Of a stretch of 64,000 bases of DNA, positions 47,562 through 57,543 are shown piece after piece. Positions within the stretch are counted from its first letter, which is position 1. Each line of letters opens with the position of its first letter. Both the position numbers and the translations under genes were made by a program. The notes beneath the pieces are model-generated. The model was given only the letters and a program-made list of their open reading frames with translations. It was not told where the DNA came from and did no database searches. This DNA comes from Deinococcus seoulensis (GTDB taxonomy: Bacteria; Deinococcota; Deinococci; Deinococcales; Deinococcaceae). The DNA lies in the NCBI RefSeq assembly GCF_014648115.1, contig NZ_BMQM01000011.1, forward strand, positions 60,560-124,559, in the 5' to 3' direction.

Positions 47562-49331
47562 TTACTTCTGGTAGATCAGCGTGACGGGGTTGTAGCCGGG
47601 GATCACGCCGAGGTTGTACACGTAGTTGCCGTACTTGTTGCTGACCGCGCCGATGTTCTCGGGTTTGGCGATGGGCGTGACGGGCAGGTTCTGCGCGAAC
47701 AACAGTTGCCAGCGGGTGTACAGCGCCTTACGTTCCCCGACGTTGGTGGTGGTGGCGGCCTTGTCGAATATGGCGTAGATGTCCTTTTCCCAGGCGGCCA
47801 TCTTCGCGAGGTTGGGTTTGTCGCCGTCCCTGGCGGGCTGGAGGCTGCGGTGCCAGTAGTACAGGGCGCCGCCGGGCTGCCAGATGGGTTTGCGGAGTTC
47901 CGGGTCGGGCTGGTCCCCGAAGGCGTGCAGGATCATTTCCCAGTCGCCGCTCTGCCCGGTGGAGAGCAGTTTGCTGCTCAGGATGCCGCGCAGGTTGACT
48001 TTCACGCCGACCTTGGCGAAGTCGCTCTGGATGATGGTGGCCATGGCGGGGTAGGTGCTGGAGTCGGTGCCGTACGTCAGGTCGAATTCCAGGGGTTTGC
48101 CGTTCGGGAGCAGGCGGATGCCGGCGCTGTTCTTGCTCTTCAGGCCCATGGCGTCGAGCGCCTGTCCGGCGGCCGTCACGTTGAAGCTGCCCAGCTGGGG
48201 TCTGGTGTTGGCGTACCACTCCTTGTTGATGGGCGCCACGCCGTGGCCGGGCAGGCTGGCCAGTCCGTTGTACACGGTGTCGATGATGCGTTCGCGGTTC
48301 AGGGCGCCCTGCATGGCGCGGCGGAAACGCACGTCGCTGAACACCTTGGCCAGCGCCGGGTCCCTGGCGTCGAAGTTGTACGCGACGAAGGGGGGACTGC
48401 CGAACAGGGCGGTGGAGCGCATGACCTTGAAGGGCGCGCCCGCGACTTCCTTGCTCTTCAGGTCGGGGAACTGCGCGCCGCTGATGTTCAGCTGGTCGAG
48501 GTTCCCGGCGAGGAACTGCGCGACCTGCGCCTGCGGGTCACGGATGATCAGGAATTCGAGTCGGTCGAGGTACGGGAGGCGGGTGCCGGCCGCGTCGACC
48601 TTCCAGTGGTTGGGGTTGCGGACCAGCGTGACCTTCTGCCCGGCCGTGTAGTTGCTCAGTTTGAACGGCCCGGTGCCGACCACGTCGCTCTCGGGGGCGT
48701 TGGTGGGCCACGCGCCGTTGATGTCGCTGGGTTTGGCGCCGCCTTCCTCCGAGAATTTCAGGAGTTTGTGCTTGGGCATGATGAACGAGCGCATCTGCAG
48801 CAGGAAGGCGGGGCTGGGGCGCGGCAGGTCGAATTTCACGGTGTACTGGTTCACGCGGCTGATCTCGATCTGCTTGCCGTCGAGTTTGAAGCTGGCGGCG
48901 TCCCCGGCGCGGGCCTCGGGGTTCATGATGATGTTCCGGTACGTGAACACCACGTCGTCGGCGTCGAAGGTCTGCCCGTCGCTCCACTTGACGCCCTGGC
49001 GGAGTTTGAAGGTGTAGGTTTTTCCGCCGTTGCTGACGGCGTAGCTCTCGGCGAGGGCGGGTTCGAGTTTGTAGGTGGCGAGGTTGAATTCCAGCAGGCC
49101 GTCGAACAGTTGCTGCGAGACCAGCCCGAGGTTGTTGTCGATGACGCCGTAGTAGAACAGGCTCTGGGGGCTGTCGCCGAGCGGGAGGGTGTAGGTGCCG
49201 CCGGGTTTGCCGTTCGTCACGCCGAGGGTGCCGTAGCCGCTGATCTTCTTGGGGGCGGCGTGGGCTGTGCCGGTCAGGGCGGCGGTCATCAGGGTGAGGG
49301 TGATCAGCGCCAGTGGGGTGGGTCTGTGCAT
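47562..49331 (-). CDS. ABC transporter substrate-binding protein (family 5, peptide type)
   Basis: A 589-residue exported protein of the SBP_bac_5 family (Dpp/Opp/NikA fold). Signal peptide: about 1-26 (ALITLTLMTAALTGTAHA). Family features: SLFYYGVIDNNLGLVSQQLFDGLLEFN (about positions 45-70), LRQGVKWSDGQTFDADDVVFT and a late NLPVTPIAKPENIGAV. I chose ATG 49331 because GGAGG lies seven bases upstream; an in-frame start at 49394 lacks this and would delay the signal peptide. It faces the GntR-anmK-murQ genes across an 80-bp core promoter region with AAGTGGT-type operator sequences. Cell-wall peptides are the inferred cargo. Confidence 0.9.
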   Translation of the reverse strand: MHRPTPLALITLTLMTAALTGTAHAAPKKISGYGTLGVTNGKPGGTYTLPLGDSPQSLFYYGVIDNNLGLVSQQLFDGLLEFNLATYKLEPALAESYAVSNGGKTYTFKLRQGVKWSDGQTFDADDVVFTYRNIIMNPEARAGDAASFKLDGKQIEISRVNQYTVKFDLPRPSPAFLLQMRSFIMPKHKLLKFSEEGGAKPSDINGAWPTNAPESDVVGTGPFKLSNYTAGQKVTLVRNPNHWKVDAAGTRLPYLDRLEFLIIRDPQAQVAQFLAGNLDQLNISGAQFPDLKSKEVAGAPFKVMRSTALFGSPPFVAYNFDARDPALAKVFSDVRFRRAMQGALNRERIIDTVYNGLASLPGHGVAPINKEWYANTRPQLGSFNVTAAGQALDAMGLKSKNSAGIRLLPNGKPLEFDLTYGTDSSTYPAMATIIQSDFAKVGVKVNLRGILSSKLLSTGQSGDWEMILHAFGDQPDPELRKPIWQPGGALYYWHRSLQPARDGDKPNLAKMAAWEKDIYAIFDKAATTTNVGERKALYTRWQLLFAQNLPVTPIAKPENIGAVSNKYGNYVYNLGVIPGYNPVTLIYQK

Positions 49332-49404
49332 GGGTGGCCTCCGGGGGGTGACGGGTGTCAGGGGAGTGTCTGCTGCGGGCGGTGGGTTGTGCAATGCGAT
49401 TCCT

Positions 49405-49434
49405 AGACTAATACCACTTTGGGTCCACCGACAA
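49405..49434 (-). promoter_or_regulatory. Promoter and operator of the ABC uptake operon
   Basis: Minus strand -35 TTGTCG (49429-49434 as CGACAA), 18 bp, -10 TAGTCT (49405-49410 as AGACTA). The spacer carries AAGTGGTAT (complement of ATACCACTT, 49410-49418), matching the site in the divergent promoter. Confidence 0.55.
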
Positions 49435-49439
49435 GTCTC

Positions 49440-49467
49440 TTGCCAAGTGGTCTGAAGTTGGTATCCT
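49440..49467 (+). promoter_or_regulatory. Promoter and operator of gntR-anmK-murQ
   Basis: TTGCCA (49440-49445), 16 bp, TATCCT (49462-49467), then seven bases to the ATG. The spacer holds AAGTGGTCT (49445-49453) and TTGGTAT, half-sites like the AGTGGTCTAGACCACT-type operators of GntR/HutC amino-sugar regulators. Confidence 0.6.
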
Positions 49468-49474
49468 CAGGAGG

Positions 49475-50247
49475 ATGTCTGACACCTCCTCCACCTGGGC
49501 CATACCGCTGGATGCCGGAAGCGCCACGCCAGTCTACGTGCAGGTCGCACAGGGCCTCGCCAGCCGCATCGAGAGCGGTCAGTTGCGCCGTGGCAGCGCC
49601 CTGCCCGCCGAACGCGACCTGGCCGCCACGCTCGGCGTGTCCCGCGTGACCGTCCGGCAGGCCCTGGCGCTCCTGTCACAGCAGGGCCTGCTGGCCCGCC
49701 GTCATGGCAGCGGCACCTTCGTCACGCCGCCCGCCCAGCCCGGCGACCTGCCCAGCCGCCCGCTGTCCCTGCTGGCCTCGTTCTCCGAGGACGTCCGCTC
49801 CCGCGGGCAGACACCCGGCGCGCGGGTCCTGAGCTTCGAACGGGCCCGACCGACCGCGCACGAAGCCATGAGCCTCGCACTCTCGCCCAGCGAGCACGTG
49901 TACCGCCTGCGCCGCCTGCGCACCGCCGACGGCGAACCCCTGGCCATCGAGGACTCCACCCTGCCCGCCTCGCTGGTCGGCCCGCTGACCGATCAGGACG
50001 TGCAGGACGCCAGCCTGTACGCCCTGTTGCAGGGGCGCGGCCTGAGCCCGGTGCGCGCCATCCGGCACCTGCGCGCCCTGAACGCCGACCTGCACCTCGC
50101 GCCACTGCTGGGCGTGACGGTCGGCGCAGCGCTGCTGGCCACCGACCGCGTCTCGTGGCTGGAAAACGGCAAACCCATCGAGTACGCCCGCGCCCACTAC
50201 CGCGGCGACCGCTACGACTTCGTGATGGAACTGCGCGGGGATCAGCG

Positions 50248-50251
<4 letters not shown>
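49475..50251 (+). CDS. GntR/HutC-family regulator (NagR-like)
   Basis: 258 residues. A winged helix-turn-helix (residues 18-85; [47 protein letters not shown]) is followed by a UTRA effector-binding domain (95-250; [41 protein letters not shown]). UTRA domains of this kind bind small sugar phosphates or amino acids. The context suggests an amino-sugar phosphate such as MurNAc-6-P or GlcNAc-6-P. AGGAGG touches the ATG with no spacer, so the TATCCT box seven bases upstream (leaderless) more likely explains the start. Its stop overlaps the GTG of anmK (GTGA). Confidence 0.88.
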
Positions 50252-51494
<1,243 letters not shown>

Positions 51495-51498
<4 letters not shown>

Positions 51499-52553
51499 CG
51501 CACCCACCGGACCCCGCCTCCGACCCGCAGGGCACCGAGCAGCAGCCCGCGCCGCAGGTACCCACCGCGCCGCAGCCCATCACGACCCTGCCCATCACGA
51601 CTCTGCCGGCCGCGCTTCTGCCGGGCGCGGACCTGCCGCCGCGCCGACCGACCCCGCTGCCCCCGGAAGCCCGCCGCACCGAGGCCTTCCGCACCGATCA
51701 CACCGACCTGGACTGCCTGAGTACCGCCGCGCTGGTGCAGGCGCTCGTGGACGACCAAGTGCAGGCCGTGAACGCCGCCCGTGACGCCGCGCCCGCCCTG
51801 GCCCGCGCGGTCGCCGCCGCGCTGCCCCGCCTGGAACGCGGCGGACGGCTGGTGTACGCCGGAGCCGGAACCAGCGGCCGCCTGGGCGTGCTGGACGCCA
51901 CGGAACTCACGCCGACCTTCTCATGGCCGCCGGAGCGGGCCGTGCCGCTGATCGCCGGAGGTGAACGCGCCATCCGCCGCGCCGTCGAGGGCGCCGAGGA
52001 CGACCGCGAAGCCGGAGAGCACGACGTGCAGGCCGTCAGGGTCGGGCCGGACGACGTGCTGATCGGCGTGGCCGCCAGCGGCACCACCCCGTACGTGCTG
52101 GGCGCGCTGCGCGCCGCGCGGGCCGCCGGGGCGCTCACCATCAGCCTGTCGAACAACCCGGACACGCCGCTGCTGGACGCCGCCGACTGCGCCGTGCTGC
52201 TGGACACCGGCCCGGAACTCATCAGCGGCAGCACCCGCCTGAAGGCCGGAACGGCGCAGAAGATCGCGCTGAACACCCTGTCCAGCGCCCTGATGGTCCG
52301 GCTGGGCAAGGTGTACGGGAACCTGATGGTGGACGTGCGCACCAGCAACACCAAACTCGAGGGCCGGGCGCTGCGGCTGGTCATGCACGCCGCGAACGCC
52401 AGCGAATCGCAGTCACGCGCGGCGCTGCTCGAAGCGAACGGGCAGGTGAAGGTCGCGGTGGTCGCGCTGCGCCTGGGCGTGAACGTCCGCGAGGCCGCCC
52501 GCCGACTGGACGAGGCGGGTGGGCACGCCCGCGCCGCGCTGGGCGAGGCCTGA
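51495..52553 (+). CDS. murQ: N-acetylmuramic acid 6-phosphate etherase
   Basis: Cleaves the lactyl ether of MurNAc-6-P to GlcNAc-6-P and D-lactate. 352 residues with a SIS fold: [77 protein letters not shown]. The glutamates in DATEL and GAEDDRE correspond to the two catalytic acids of E. coli MurQ. The first 50 residues are a Pro/Thr-rich extension, with a PITTL repeat, not seen in typical family members. ATG 51495 overlaps the anmK stop (ATGA), with GGAG upstream. Its TGA stop is the first triplet of repeat copy J. Confidence 0.95.
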
Positions 52554-52690
52554 TGCGGATTCCGTTTATTTCGTTAACAGATCGGAACACCACCGATCTG
52601 TCAACTCCACGTCCGGAATCCGTTTTTCTCCCACTCGCATCCGCTCGGATTGAACGGGCTTTGCAGCCCATTCAATCGGAGTCCGTATGA
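52551..52690 (+). repeat. Intergenic repeat copy J (long form, supplies both a stop and a start codon)
   Basis: Complete 140-bp element: TGATGCGGATTCCG, first hairpin CAGATCGG...CCGATCTG, middle block TCCACGTCCGGAATCCG, second hairpin GATTGAACGGGC...GCCCATTCAATC, end GGAGTCCGTATGA. It fills the whole gap between murQ and the hydrolase gene. Its first three bases end murQ; its last bases hold GGAG, five bases, and the ATG of the hydrolase. Confidence 0.95.
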
Positions 52691-53739
52691 GCCGCGTGCC
52701 CGGTCCAGTCATTCCCGGGGTCACGCGGGCGCTGCTGGAACGGGCCACGCAGGTGCCGGGCGGACCGAGCGCCGTCGCGCTGGGCGTGGTCAGCGCCGCC
52801 GGTGAGCGGGCGACCCTGCTGCTGGGCACGCCGCAGCGCACCCCGGCACTCCCGGCAGAGGCGCCGCCGCTGGACGCGGCCTTCTGGTGGGACCTGGCCA
52901 GCCTGACCAAACCGCTGCTGACCGCCCGCGAGATCCTGCGCGCCGCCGAGCGCGGCCAGCTGGACCTCGACGACCCGCTCGGCGCGCACCTGCCGGACCT
53001 CGCGTGGATGCCCGGCCAGGGCAACGAGAGCGGCCTGCGTGGGCGCACGCTGCGGCACCTGTTGACGCACAGCGCGGGCCTGCACGCCTGGGCGAAACTG
53101 TTCACCTGGGGCGACGAGCGGACCATCCGCGCCCGGTTCCTGCATGAACCCTGGCCGGTCAGTGAGGCTGGCCCGGTCGTGTACTCGGACCTGGGGTACG
53201 TGCTGCTGGGCCGCGTGCTGGAACGCCTGCACGGACACCCGCTGCGGGACCTGCCGCCCGAAGACGGGCTGACCTTCACGCCCGACCCGGCCCACTCGGT
53301 CGCCACGGAACACTGCCTGTGGCGCGAGCGGCTGCTGCGCGGCGAGACGCACGACGAGAACGCCGCCGCGATGGGTGGCGTCGCCGGGCACGCCGGTCTG
53401 TTCGGCACGCTGGGCGGCGTGCTGCGGCAGGCGGAACTGCTGCTGCGCGGCGGCTGGCTCTCCCCTGCCGCGCAGGCCGAGGCGCTGCGCCCGCAGGTCG
53501 AGGACCGCACCCTGGCCTTCGTGACCGCCAGCCCCGGCTGGAGCGGCGGCAGCCTCGCCAGTCCCGCCGCGTTCGGGCACACCGGCTTTACCGGCACGGG
53601 CCTGTGGGTGGACCCCGCGCGCGGCCTCGCCTGGACGCTGCTGACCAACCGCGTACACCCGACCCGGCACACGGGCTTCGACATTCAGGGCCTGCGCCGC
53701 GCCGTGGGCAACACCCTGCTGGCCGCGCAGGACGGGTAG
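52687..53739 (+). CDS. Serine hydrolase of the beta-lactamase (AmpC/AmiE-like) fold
   Basis: 350 residues with penicillin-binding/class C motifs: Ser72 and Lys75 in ASLTKPLLT, Tyr166 in VVYSDLGYVLLGRVLE, plus LLTHSAGLHAW and GFTGTGLWVDP. No signal peptide is evident, so it would act in the cytoplasm. In Bacillus subtilis the murQ cluster encodes such a hydrolase (AmiE) that removes peptides from muramic acid; I infer a comparable cell-wall peptide amidase or peptidase. The start ATG and its GGAG lie inside repeat copy J. An esterase or D-aminopeptidase role is an alternative. Confidence 0.85.
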   Translation: MSRVPGPVIPGVTRALLERATQVPGGPSAVALGVVSAAGERATLLLGTPQRTPALPAEAPPLDAAFWWDLASLTKPLLTAREILRAAERGQLDLDDPLGAHLPDLAWMPGQGNESGLRGRTLRHLLTHSAGLHAWAKLFTWGDERTIRARFLHEPWPVSEAGPVVYSDLGYVLLGRVLERLHGHPLRDLPPEDGLTFTPDPAHSVATEHCLWRERLLRGETHDENAAAMGGVAGHAGLFGTLGGVLRQAELLLRGGWLSPAAQAEALRPQVEDRTLAFVTASPGWSGGSLASPAAFGHTGFTGTGLWVDPARGLAWTLLTNRVHPTRHTGFDIQGLRRAVGNTLLAAQDG

Positions 53740-53807
53740 ACGGCAACGAGGGCAGGCGGGGGACGGGAACAGTTGACCGGCAGGGTCAGGAATGTGAGAA
53801 CTCTGTC

Positions 53808-54029
53808 ATGTCGAATTCTTCACACTGGGGCATGTTCGTAGACATTCTGCTGTGGGTGACGACGGTTCAGGTGCTGATCGGTGTTGGTCTGGGACTGCTG
53901 TGCGCGTTCCTGATCTGGCGCGGCCCGCGTGACAGCGCGGCCGACCAGTCCGTCCCGGCGGCCCTGAACCGCCACCGGGCAGACCCCACCGACCACCGCT
54001 GGAACCTGACCACTACCCATACCGACTGA
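53808..54029 (+). CDS. Small single-pass membrane protein, unknown
   Basis: 73 residues starting MSNSSHWGMFVDILLWVT, with one long hydrophobic helix (residues 10-38, VQVLIGVGLGLLCAFLIW) and a polar C-terminal tail (RHRADPTDHRWNLT). No family recognised. Weak upstream purines (AATGTGAGAA) rather than a clear Shine-Dalgarno sequence. Composition is plausible for a real gene, but nothing confirms it. Confidence 0.45.
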   Translation: MSNSSHWGMFVDILLWVTTVQVLIGVGLGLLCAFLIWRGPRDSAADQSVPAALNRHRADPTDHRWNLTTTHTD

Positions 54030-54332
54030 CGGGACCAAACGAGCGGGTGACCTCGGGTCCGCCTCCAGGCGGGAATGAGTGTGATACGGATTCCGTTTGT
54101 TTCGTTGACAACCCGGGAGGGCGCCGGGTTGCCAACTCCACGTCCGGAACCCGCCTTTCTCCTACTCGCTCCGCTCGGATTGAACGGTCTTTGCAGCCCA
54201 TTCAATCGGAGTCCGTATGAGAACAGGCTCTGCCTGACCCTAAGGGCAGTTGTACGCCCCCTGAAGCGCCGCTCTACGCCACTTCAAGACCGCTGTCATC
54301 AGCTCCCACTGCCCCGGAGGCACACTGACGTC
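54030..54332. other. Intergenic region with repeat copy K
   Basis: Mostly taken up by repeat copy K (54082-54220). The rest (54221-54332) is unremarkable. Confidence 0.5.
54082..54220. repeat. Intergenic repeat copy K (long form)
   Basis: TGATACGGATTCCG; first hairpin CAACCCGG...CCGGGTTG (different sequence from copies J, M and O but fully paired); middle block TCCACGTCCGGAACCCG; second hairpin GATTGAACGG...CCATTCAATC; end GGAGTCCGTATGA. Confidence 0.93.
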
Positions 54333-54443
54333 ATGGAATTCATCTTCGCTCTGGCCGCCATCGTGATCCCCCTCGCCTCGCTGCCCGTCCTGTTCCCGGA
54401 CCGCGCGCAGACCACCCAGAGCAACGCGCAACGCAGCCAGTGA
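54333..54443 (+). CDS. Possible 36-residue membrane peptide
   Basis: Short frame starting MEFIFALAAIVIPLASLPVL, one hydrophobic helix then a polar tail ending NAQRSQ. A GGAGG lies 12 bases upstream, rather far. Reported because the composition is unlike the antisense shadows around it; could be spurious. Confidence 0.3.
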   Translation: MEFIFALAAIVIPLASLPVLFPDRAQTTQSNAQRSQ

Positions 54444-54608
54444 GGCCACCAGTGAGCACGCAGGCAACGAGTACACCGCGCCGCACACCCCAGCAATTCA
54501 AGTTCAACCCGCACCGGACGCCCTGAACAGGCGTCCGATCTTCTGTACAGGGACGGCCACACGCAGTGGCGTGCGAGTAATCACAGGAAAGGGCGAGGTG
54601 GGCGCGGC

Positions 54609-54675
54609 AGCTCCGCGAGTTGCATTCGCCCGGACCCAGCGGCTTTGCAGGCCATTCAATCGGAAGTTCGTGTCA
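54609..54675. repeat. Intergenic repeat copy L (degenerate right part)
   Basis: CGGACCCAGCGGCTTTGCAG then GCCATTCAATCGGAAGTTCGTGTCA: the second-hairpin right arm and a mutated right end. Shares the altered left arm GGACCCAGCGGCTTT with copy H. Confidence 0.7.
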
Positions 54676-54682
54676 GACATCT

Positions 54683-54717
54683 GTGACATCTGAGCGGTTG
54701 CTCAGGTATCATGCGGC
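54683..54717 (+). promoter_or_regulatory. Metal-efflux promoter with ArsR/SmtB operator in the spacer
   Basis: GTGACA (54683-54688), 18 bp, TATCAT (54707-54712), five bases, ATG. The spacer is almost exactly filled by the perfect palindrome CTGAGC-GGTT-GCTCAG (54690-54705), the expected target of the ArsR repressor encoded downstream. Confidence 0.75.
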
Positions 54718-57078
54718 ATGACGTCCACTCCGCGTTCCAGTGCCGCCGCGCCCACACCGGACGCCCCGGCGGTCCCCGGCGCCCCCCTGAGTTACCTCGT
54801 GCAGGGCATGGACTGCGCGAACTGCGTGGCGAAGGTCGAGCGCATGGTGGGCGGCCTGCCCGGCGCGGGAGGGGTCAGCACCAGCTTCACGCGGCAGACC
54901 CTGACGTTGCAGCTCGACGAGACCCGCACGCCCCGGCACACGCTGGAACAGCACCTGCGGTCGCTGGGGTACGTGCCCACCCTGCAGGGCGAACCCGCCG
55001 CACCGGCCGCACCTGAACACGCGCACGCCCAGGCGCCCACTGCCGGGCCGGGTCAGCCGTGGTACCGCAGTCCGCAGGGCCGTCTGGTCGTGGTGTCCGG
55101 CACGCTGCTGGCGGCCGCGTGGGTGCTGGGTTTCGCCGCGCCGGGCCTGAGTACGGCGGCGTTCGTGGCGGCGACGCTGCTGGGTGTTTGGCCGCTCGCG
55201 GGCCGCGCGGTCGCCAGTGCGCGGCTGGGCGATCCGTTCAGCATCAACCTGCTGGTCAGCCTCGCGGCGGTCGGCGCGGTCCTGATCGGGGAGGCGGCCG
55301 AGGGCGCGGTCGTGGTGTTCTTCTTCTCGGTCGGTGAACTGCTCGAGGGTATCGCGGCCGGGCGGGCGCGGGCGGGCATCCAGGCGCTCGCGGCCCTCAC
55401 GCCGAAAACGGCGCTGCTGCTGCCAGACGGCCCGGAAGGTCCGGGCGGGGCTTCGGGCGTGGCGCGGGAGGTTGCGGCGGACACCCTGCGCGCCGGGCAG
55501 ACCGTGCAGGTGAATCCCGGCGCGCGCGTCCCGGCGGACGGCACGGTGCTGCGCGGCACGTCCGGCGTGGACGACAGTCCCGTGACCGGCGAGAGCGTGC
55601 CCGCCCTGAAAGGCGTGGGCGACCCGGTGTTCGCCGGGAGCATCAACGGGGACGGCGTGCTGACCGTGCGGGTGGACCGCGAGGCCAGCGACAACACCAT
55701 CGCGCGGATCACTGCGATGGTCGAGGAAGCTGCGGCCAGCCGCGCGCCCACGGCCCGCTTCATCGACCGGTTCAGCCGCGCGTACACGCCGGGCGTGGTG
55801 CTCGTCTCGGCGCTGGTGGCCGCCGCGCCACCGCTGCTGCTGGGCGGCGACTGGCACACCTGGCTGTACCGGGGTATCAGTCTGCTGCTGATCGGCTGCC
55901 CGTGCGCGCTGGTCCTGAGTGTCCCGGCGGCCATCACCAGCGGCGTCAGTGCCGGGGCGCGGCGCGGCCTGCTGATCAAGGGCGGCGCGGCGCTGGAAAG
56001 CATCGGGAACGCCCGGACCGTCGCGTTCGACAAGACCGGCACCCTGACCGCCGGGCACCCGCGCGTGACCGACCTGCACCCGCTGGCCGGCACGCGCGAC
56101 GACCTGCTGCGGCTGGCGGCGGCGGCCGAGGCGGGCAGCAGTCACCCGCTGGCCCGCGCGGTCCTGGACGCCGCGCGCGGCCTGAACGTCCCGCCCGCGA
56201 CCGACGCGCGCGCCCTGCCCGGACTGGCCGTCACGGCCCGCCTGAGCGGCGAGGGCCTGGGTGGTGACGGCCTGGGTGGCGACGGTCTGGGTGACAACGG
56301 TGCGTGGGCAGGCCAGGAGGTGACGGTCAGCTCGCCCCGGCACGCGGCCACCCTGACCACCCTCGCGCCGGACGTGCAGGCGCAGGTGGCGCGGCTTGAA
56401 GGGCAGGGCCGCACGGCCGTGATCGTCCTGCTGGGCGGGCCGCGCGGGCCGGAGGTGCGCGGCGTGATCGGCCTGCGTGACGAACCCCGCCCGGACGCCG
56501 CGCCGACCCTGGCCGCGCTGCGCCGCCTGGGCATCGGCACCGTGATGCTGACCGGCGACAACGCCCGCACCGCGCACGCCATCGCAGGCGACCTGCATCC
56601 CGGCGGTGCAGACCACGAGGCGCTGGAAGTCCACGCGGACCTGCTGCCCGGCGACAAGCTGCGGATCATCCGTGAGTTGCAGGCGCGCGGGCCGGTCGTC
56701 ATGCTCGGGGACGGCATCAACGACGCGCCCGCCCTGGCACAGGCGGATGTGGGGGTCGCCATGGGCGGCGGGACCGACGTGGCCCTCGAAACGGCCGACG
56801 CGGCGCTGCTGCGCGAGCAGGTCAGTGGCGTGGCCGACCTGATCGCCCTGAGCCGCGCCACCATGAGCAACATTCGCGTGAACATCGCCTTCGCGCTGGG
56901 CCTGAAGGCCGTGTTCCTGATCACCACGCTGCTGGGCTACACCAACCTGTGGATGGCGATCCTGGCCGACACCGGCGCGACCGCCCTCGTCACCGCGAAC
57001 GCCCTGCGCCTGCTGCGCTGGAAACCCCGCGCCGTGCCGGGCACGCCCGCGCCCACCGTGCGCCCGGAGCCCGCGTGA
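54718..57078 (+). CDS. Zn/Cd/Pb-type P1B heavy-metal ATPase
   Basis: 786 residues. One N-terminal heavy-metal domain (GMDCANCVAKVER), then membrane helices, actuator loop VTGESVPALKG, the channel motif GCPCALVLSVPAAITSG, phosphorylation loop AFDKTGTLTAG, and [20 protein letters not shown]. The sequence after CPC and the ArsR partner fit the P1B-2 group exporting Zn, Cd or Pb, as opposed to the copper pump at 2824. A Gly-rich stretch in the nucleotide domain is encoded by a 3 x 15-bp repeat (56254-56298). The leaderless TATCAT box fixes ATG 54718. The stop overlaps the repressor's GTG by four bases. Confidence 0.92.
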   Translation: MTSTPRSSAAAPTPDAPAVPGAPLSYLVQGMDCANCVAKVERMVGGLPGAGGVSTSFTRQTLTLQLDETRTPRHTLEQHLRSLGYVPTLQGEPAAPAAPEHAHAQAPTAGPGQPWYRSPQGRLVVVSGTLLAAAWVLGFAAPGLSTAAFVAATLLGVWPLAGRAVASARLGDPFSINLLVSLAAVGAVLIGEAAEGAVVVFFFSVGELLEGIAAGRARAGIQALAALTPKTALLLPDGPEGPGGASGVAREVAADTLRAGQTVQVNPGARVPADGTVLRGTSGVDDSPVTGESVPALKGVGDPVFAGSINGDGVLTVRVDREASDNTIARITAMVEEAAASRAPTARFIDRFSRAYTPGVVLVSALVAAAPPLLLGGDWHTWLYRGISLLLIGCPCALVLSVPAAITSGVSAGARRGLLIKGGAALESIGNARTVAFDKTGTLTAGHPRVTDLHPLAGTRDDLLRLAAAAEAGSSHPLARAVLDAARGLNVPPATDARALPGLAVTARLSGEGLGGDGLGGDGLGDNGAWAGQEVTVSSPRHAATLTTLAPDVQAQVARLEGQGRTAVIVLLGGPRGPEVRGVIGLRDEPRPDAAPTLAALRRLGIGTVMLTGDNARTAHAIAGDLHPGGADHEALEVHADLLPGDKLRIIRELQARGPVVMLGDGINDAPALAQADVGVAMGGGTDVALETADAALLREQVSGVADLIALSRATMSNIRVNIAFALGLKAVFLITTLLGYTNLWMAILADTGATALVTANALRLLRWKPRAVPGTPAPTVRPEPA
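56254..56298. repeat. In-frame tandem repeat, 3 x 15 bp
   Basis: Units GGCCTGGGTGGTGAC, GGCCTGGGTGGCGAC and GGTCTGGGTGACAAC in the metal ATPase gene, encoding GLGGD repeats in a nucleotide-domain loop. Confidence 0.75.
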
Positions 57079-57488
57079 CCACCCCTGCCCCGCACCCCGA
57101 TCAGGCGGAGCACCCCGATCAGGCGGCCGTGTGCGAGGTCAGTTGCCTGCACCCGCAGGCGGTCGCGCAGGCCCGCGCGCGGCAGCCCGGCCCGGCCGAC
57201 ATCGAGGCCGCCAGCGCCCTGCTGAAGGTCATTGCCGACCCCACCCGCCTGAAACTCCTGAGCGCCCTGCAGGGCGGCGAACTGTGCGTGTGCGACCTGG
57301 CCGCCGTGATCGGCCTGAGCGAGAGTGCCGTCAGTCACCAGTTGCGCCTGATGCGCGAGCAGCGGGTCGTGACCTTCCGCAAGCAGGGCCGCGTGGCGTA
57401 CTACCGCCTGCTGGACGCGCACGTCGCGGGCCTGATCGGCGTGGCCCTCGAACACGTCCGCGAGACCGAACCGTCCGCCAGCCGGTAA
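57075..57488 (+). CDS. ArsR/SmtB-family metal-responsive repressor (CadC-like)
   Basis: 137-residue winged-helix repressor. Two cysteines in the N-terminal arm (Cys20, Cys24 in VCEVSCLHP) and the pair in ELCVCDLAAVIGLSESAVSHQLRLM would form a CadC-type alpha3N site for Cd/Pb. The last helix (DAHVAGLIGVALEHVRE) has the Asp/His spacing of an alpha5 Zn site. GTG 57075 overlaps the ATPase stop (GTGA), placing both genes under the palindromic promoter at 54683-54717, so it represses its own operon until metal binds. Confidence 0.92.
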   Translation: MTTPAPHPDQAEHPDQAAVCEVSCLHPQAVAQARARQPGPADIEAASALLKVIADPTRLKLLSALQGGELCVCDLAAVIGLSESAVSHQLRLMREQRVVTFRKQGRVAYYRLLDAHVAGLIGVALEHVRETEPSASR

Positions 57489-57543
57489 CAGCCGCGCACT
57501 CCCTCAGGCACGCGCGCCGCTCAGCCGCTAAGCTGGGCGGATC

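Noticed and set aside
50155..50247. Longer N-terminus for anmK
   Set aside because: The extra 31 codons are Arg-rich shadow of the gntR 3' end; GTG 50248 overlaps the gntR stop and lies just before the family signature.
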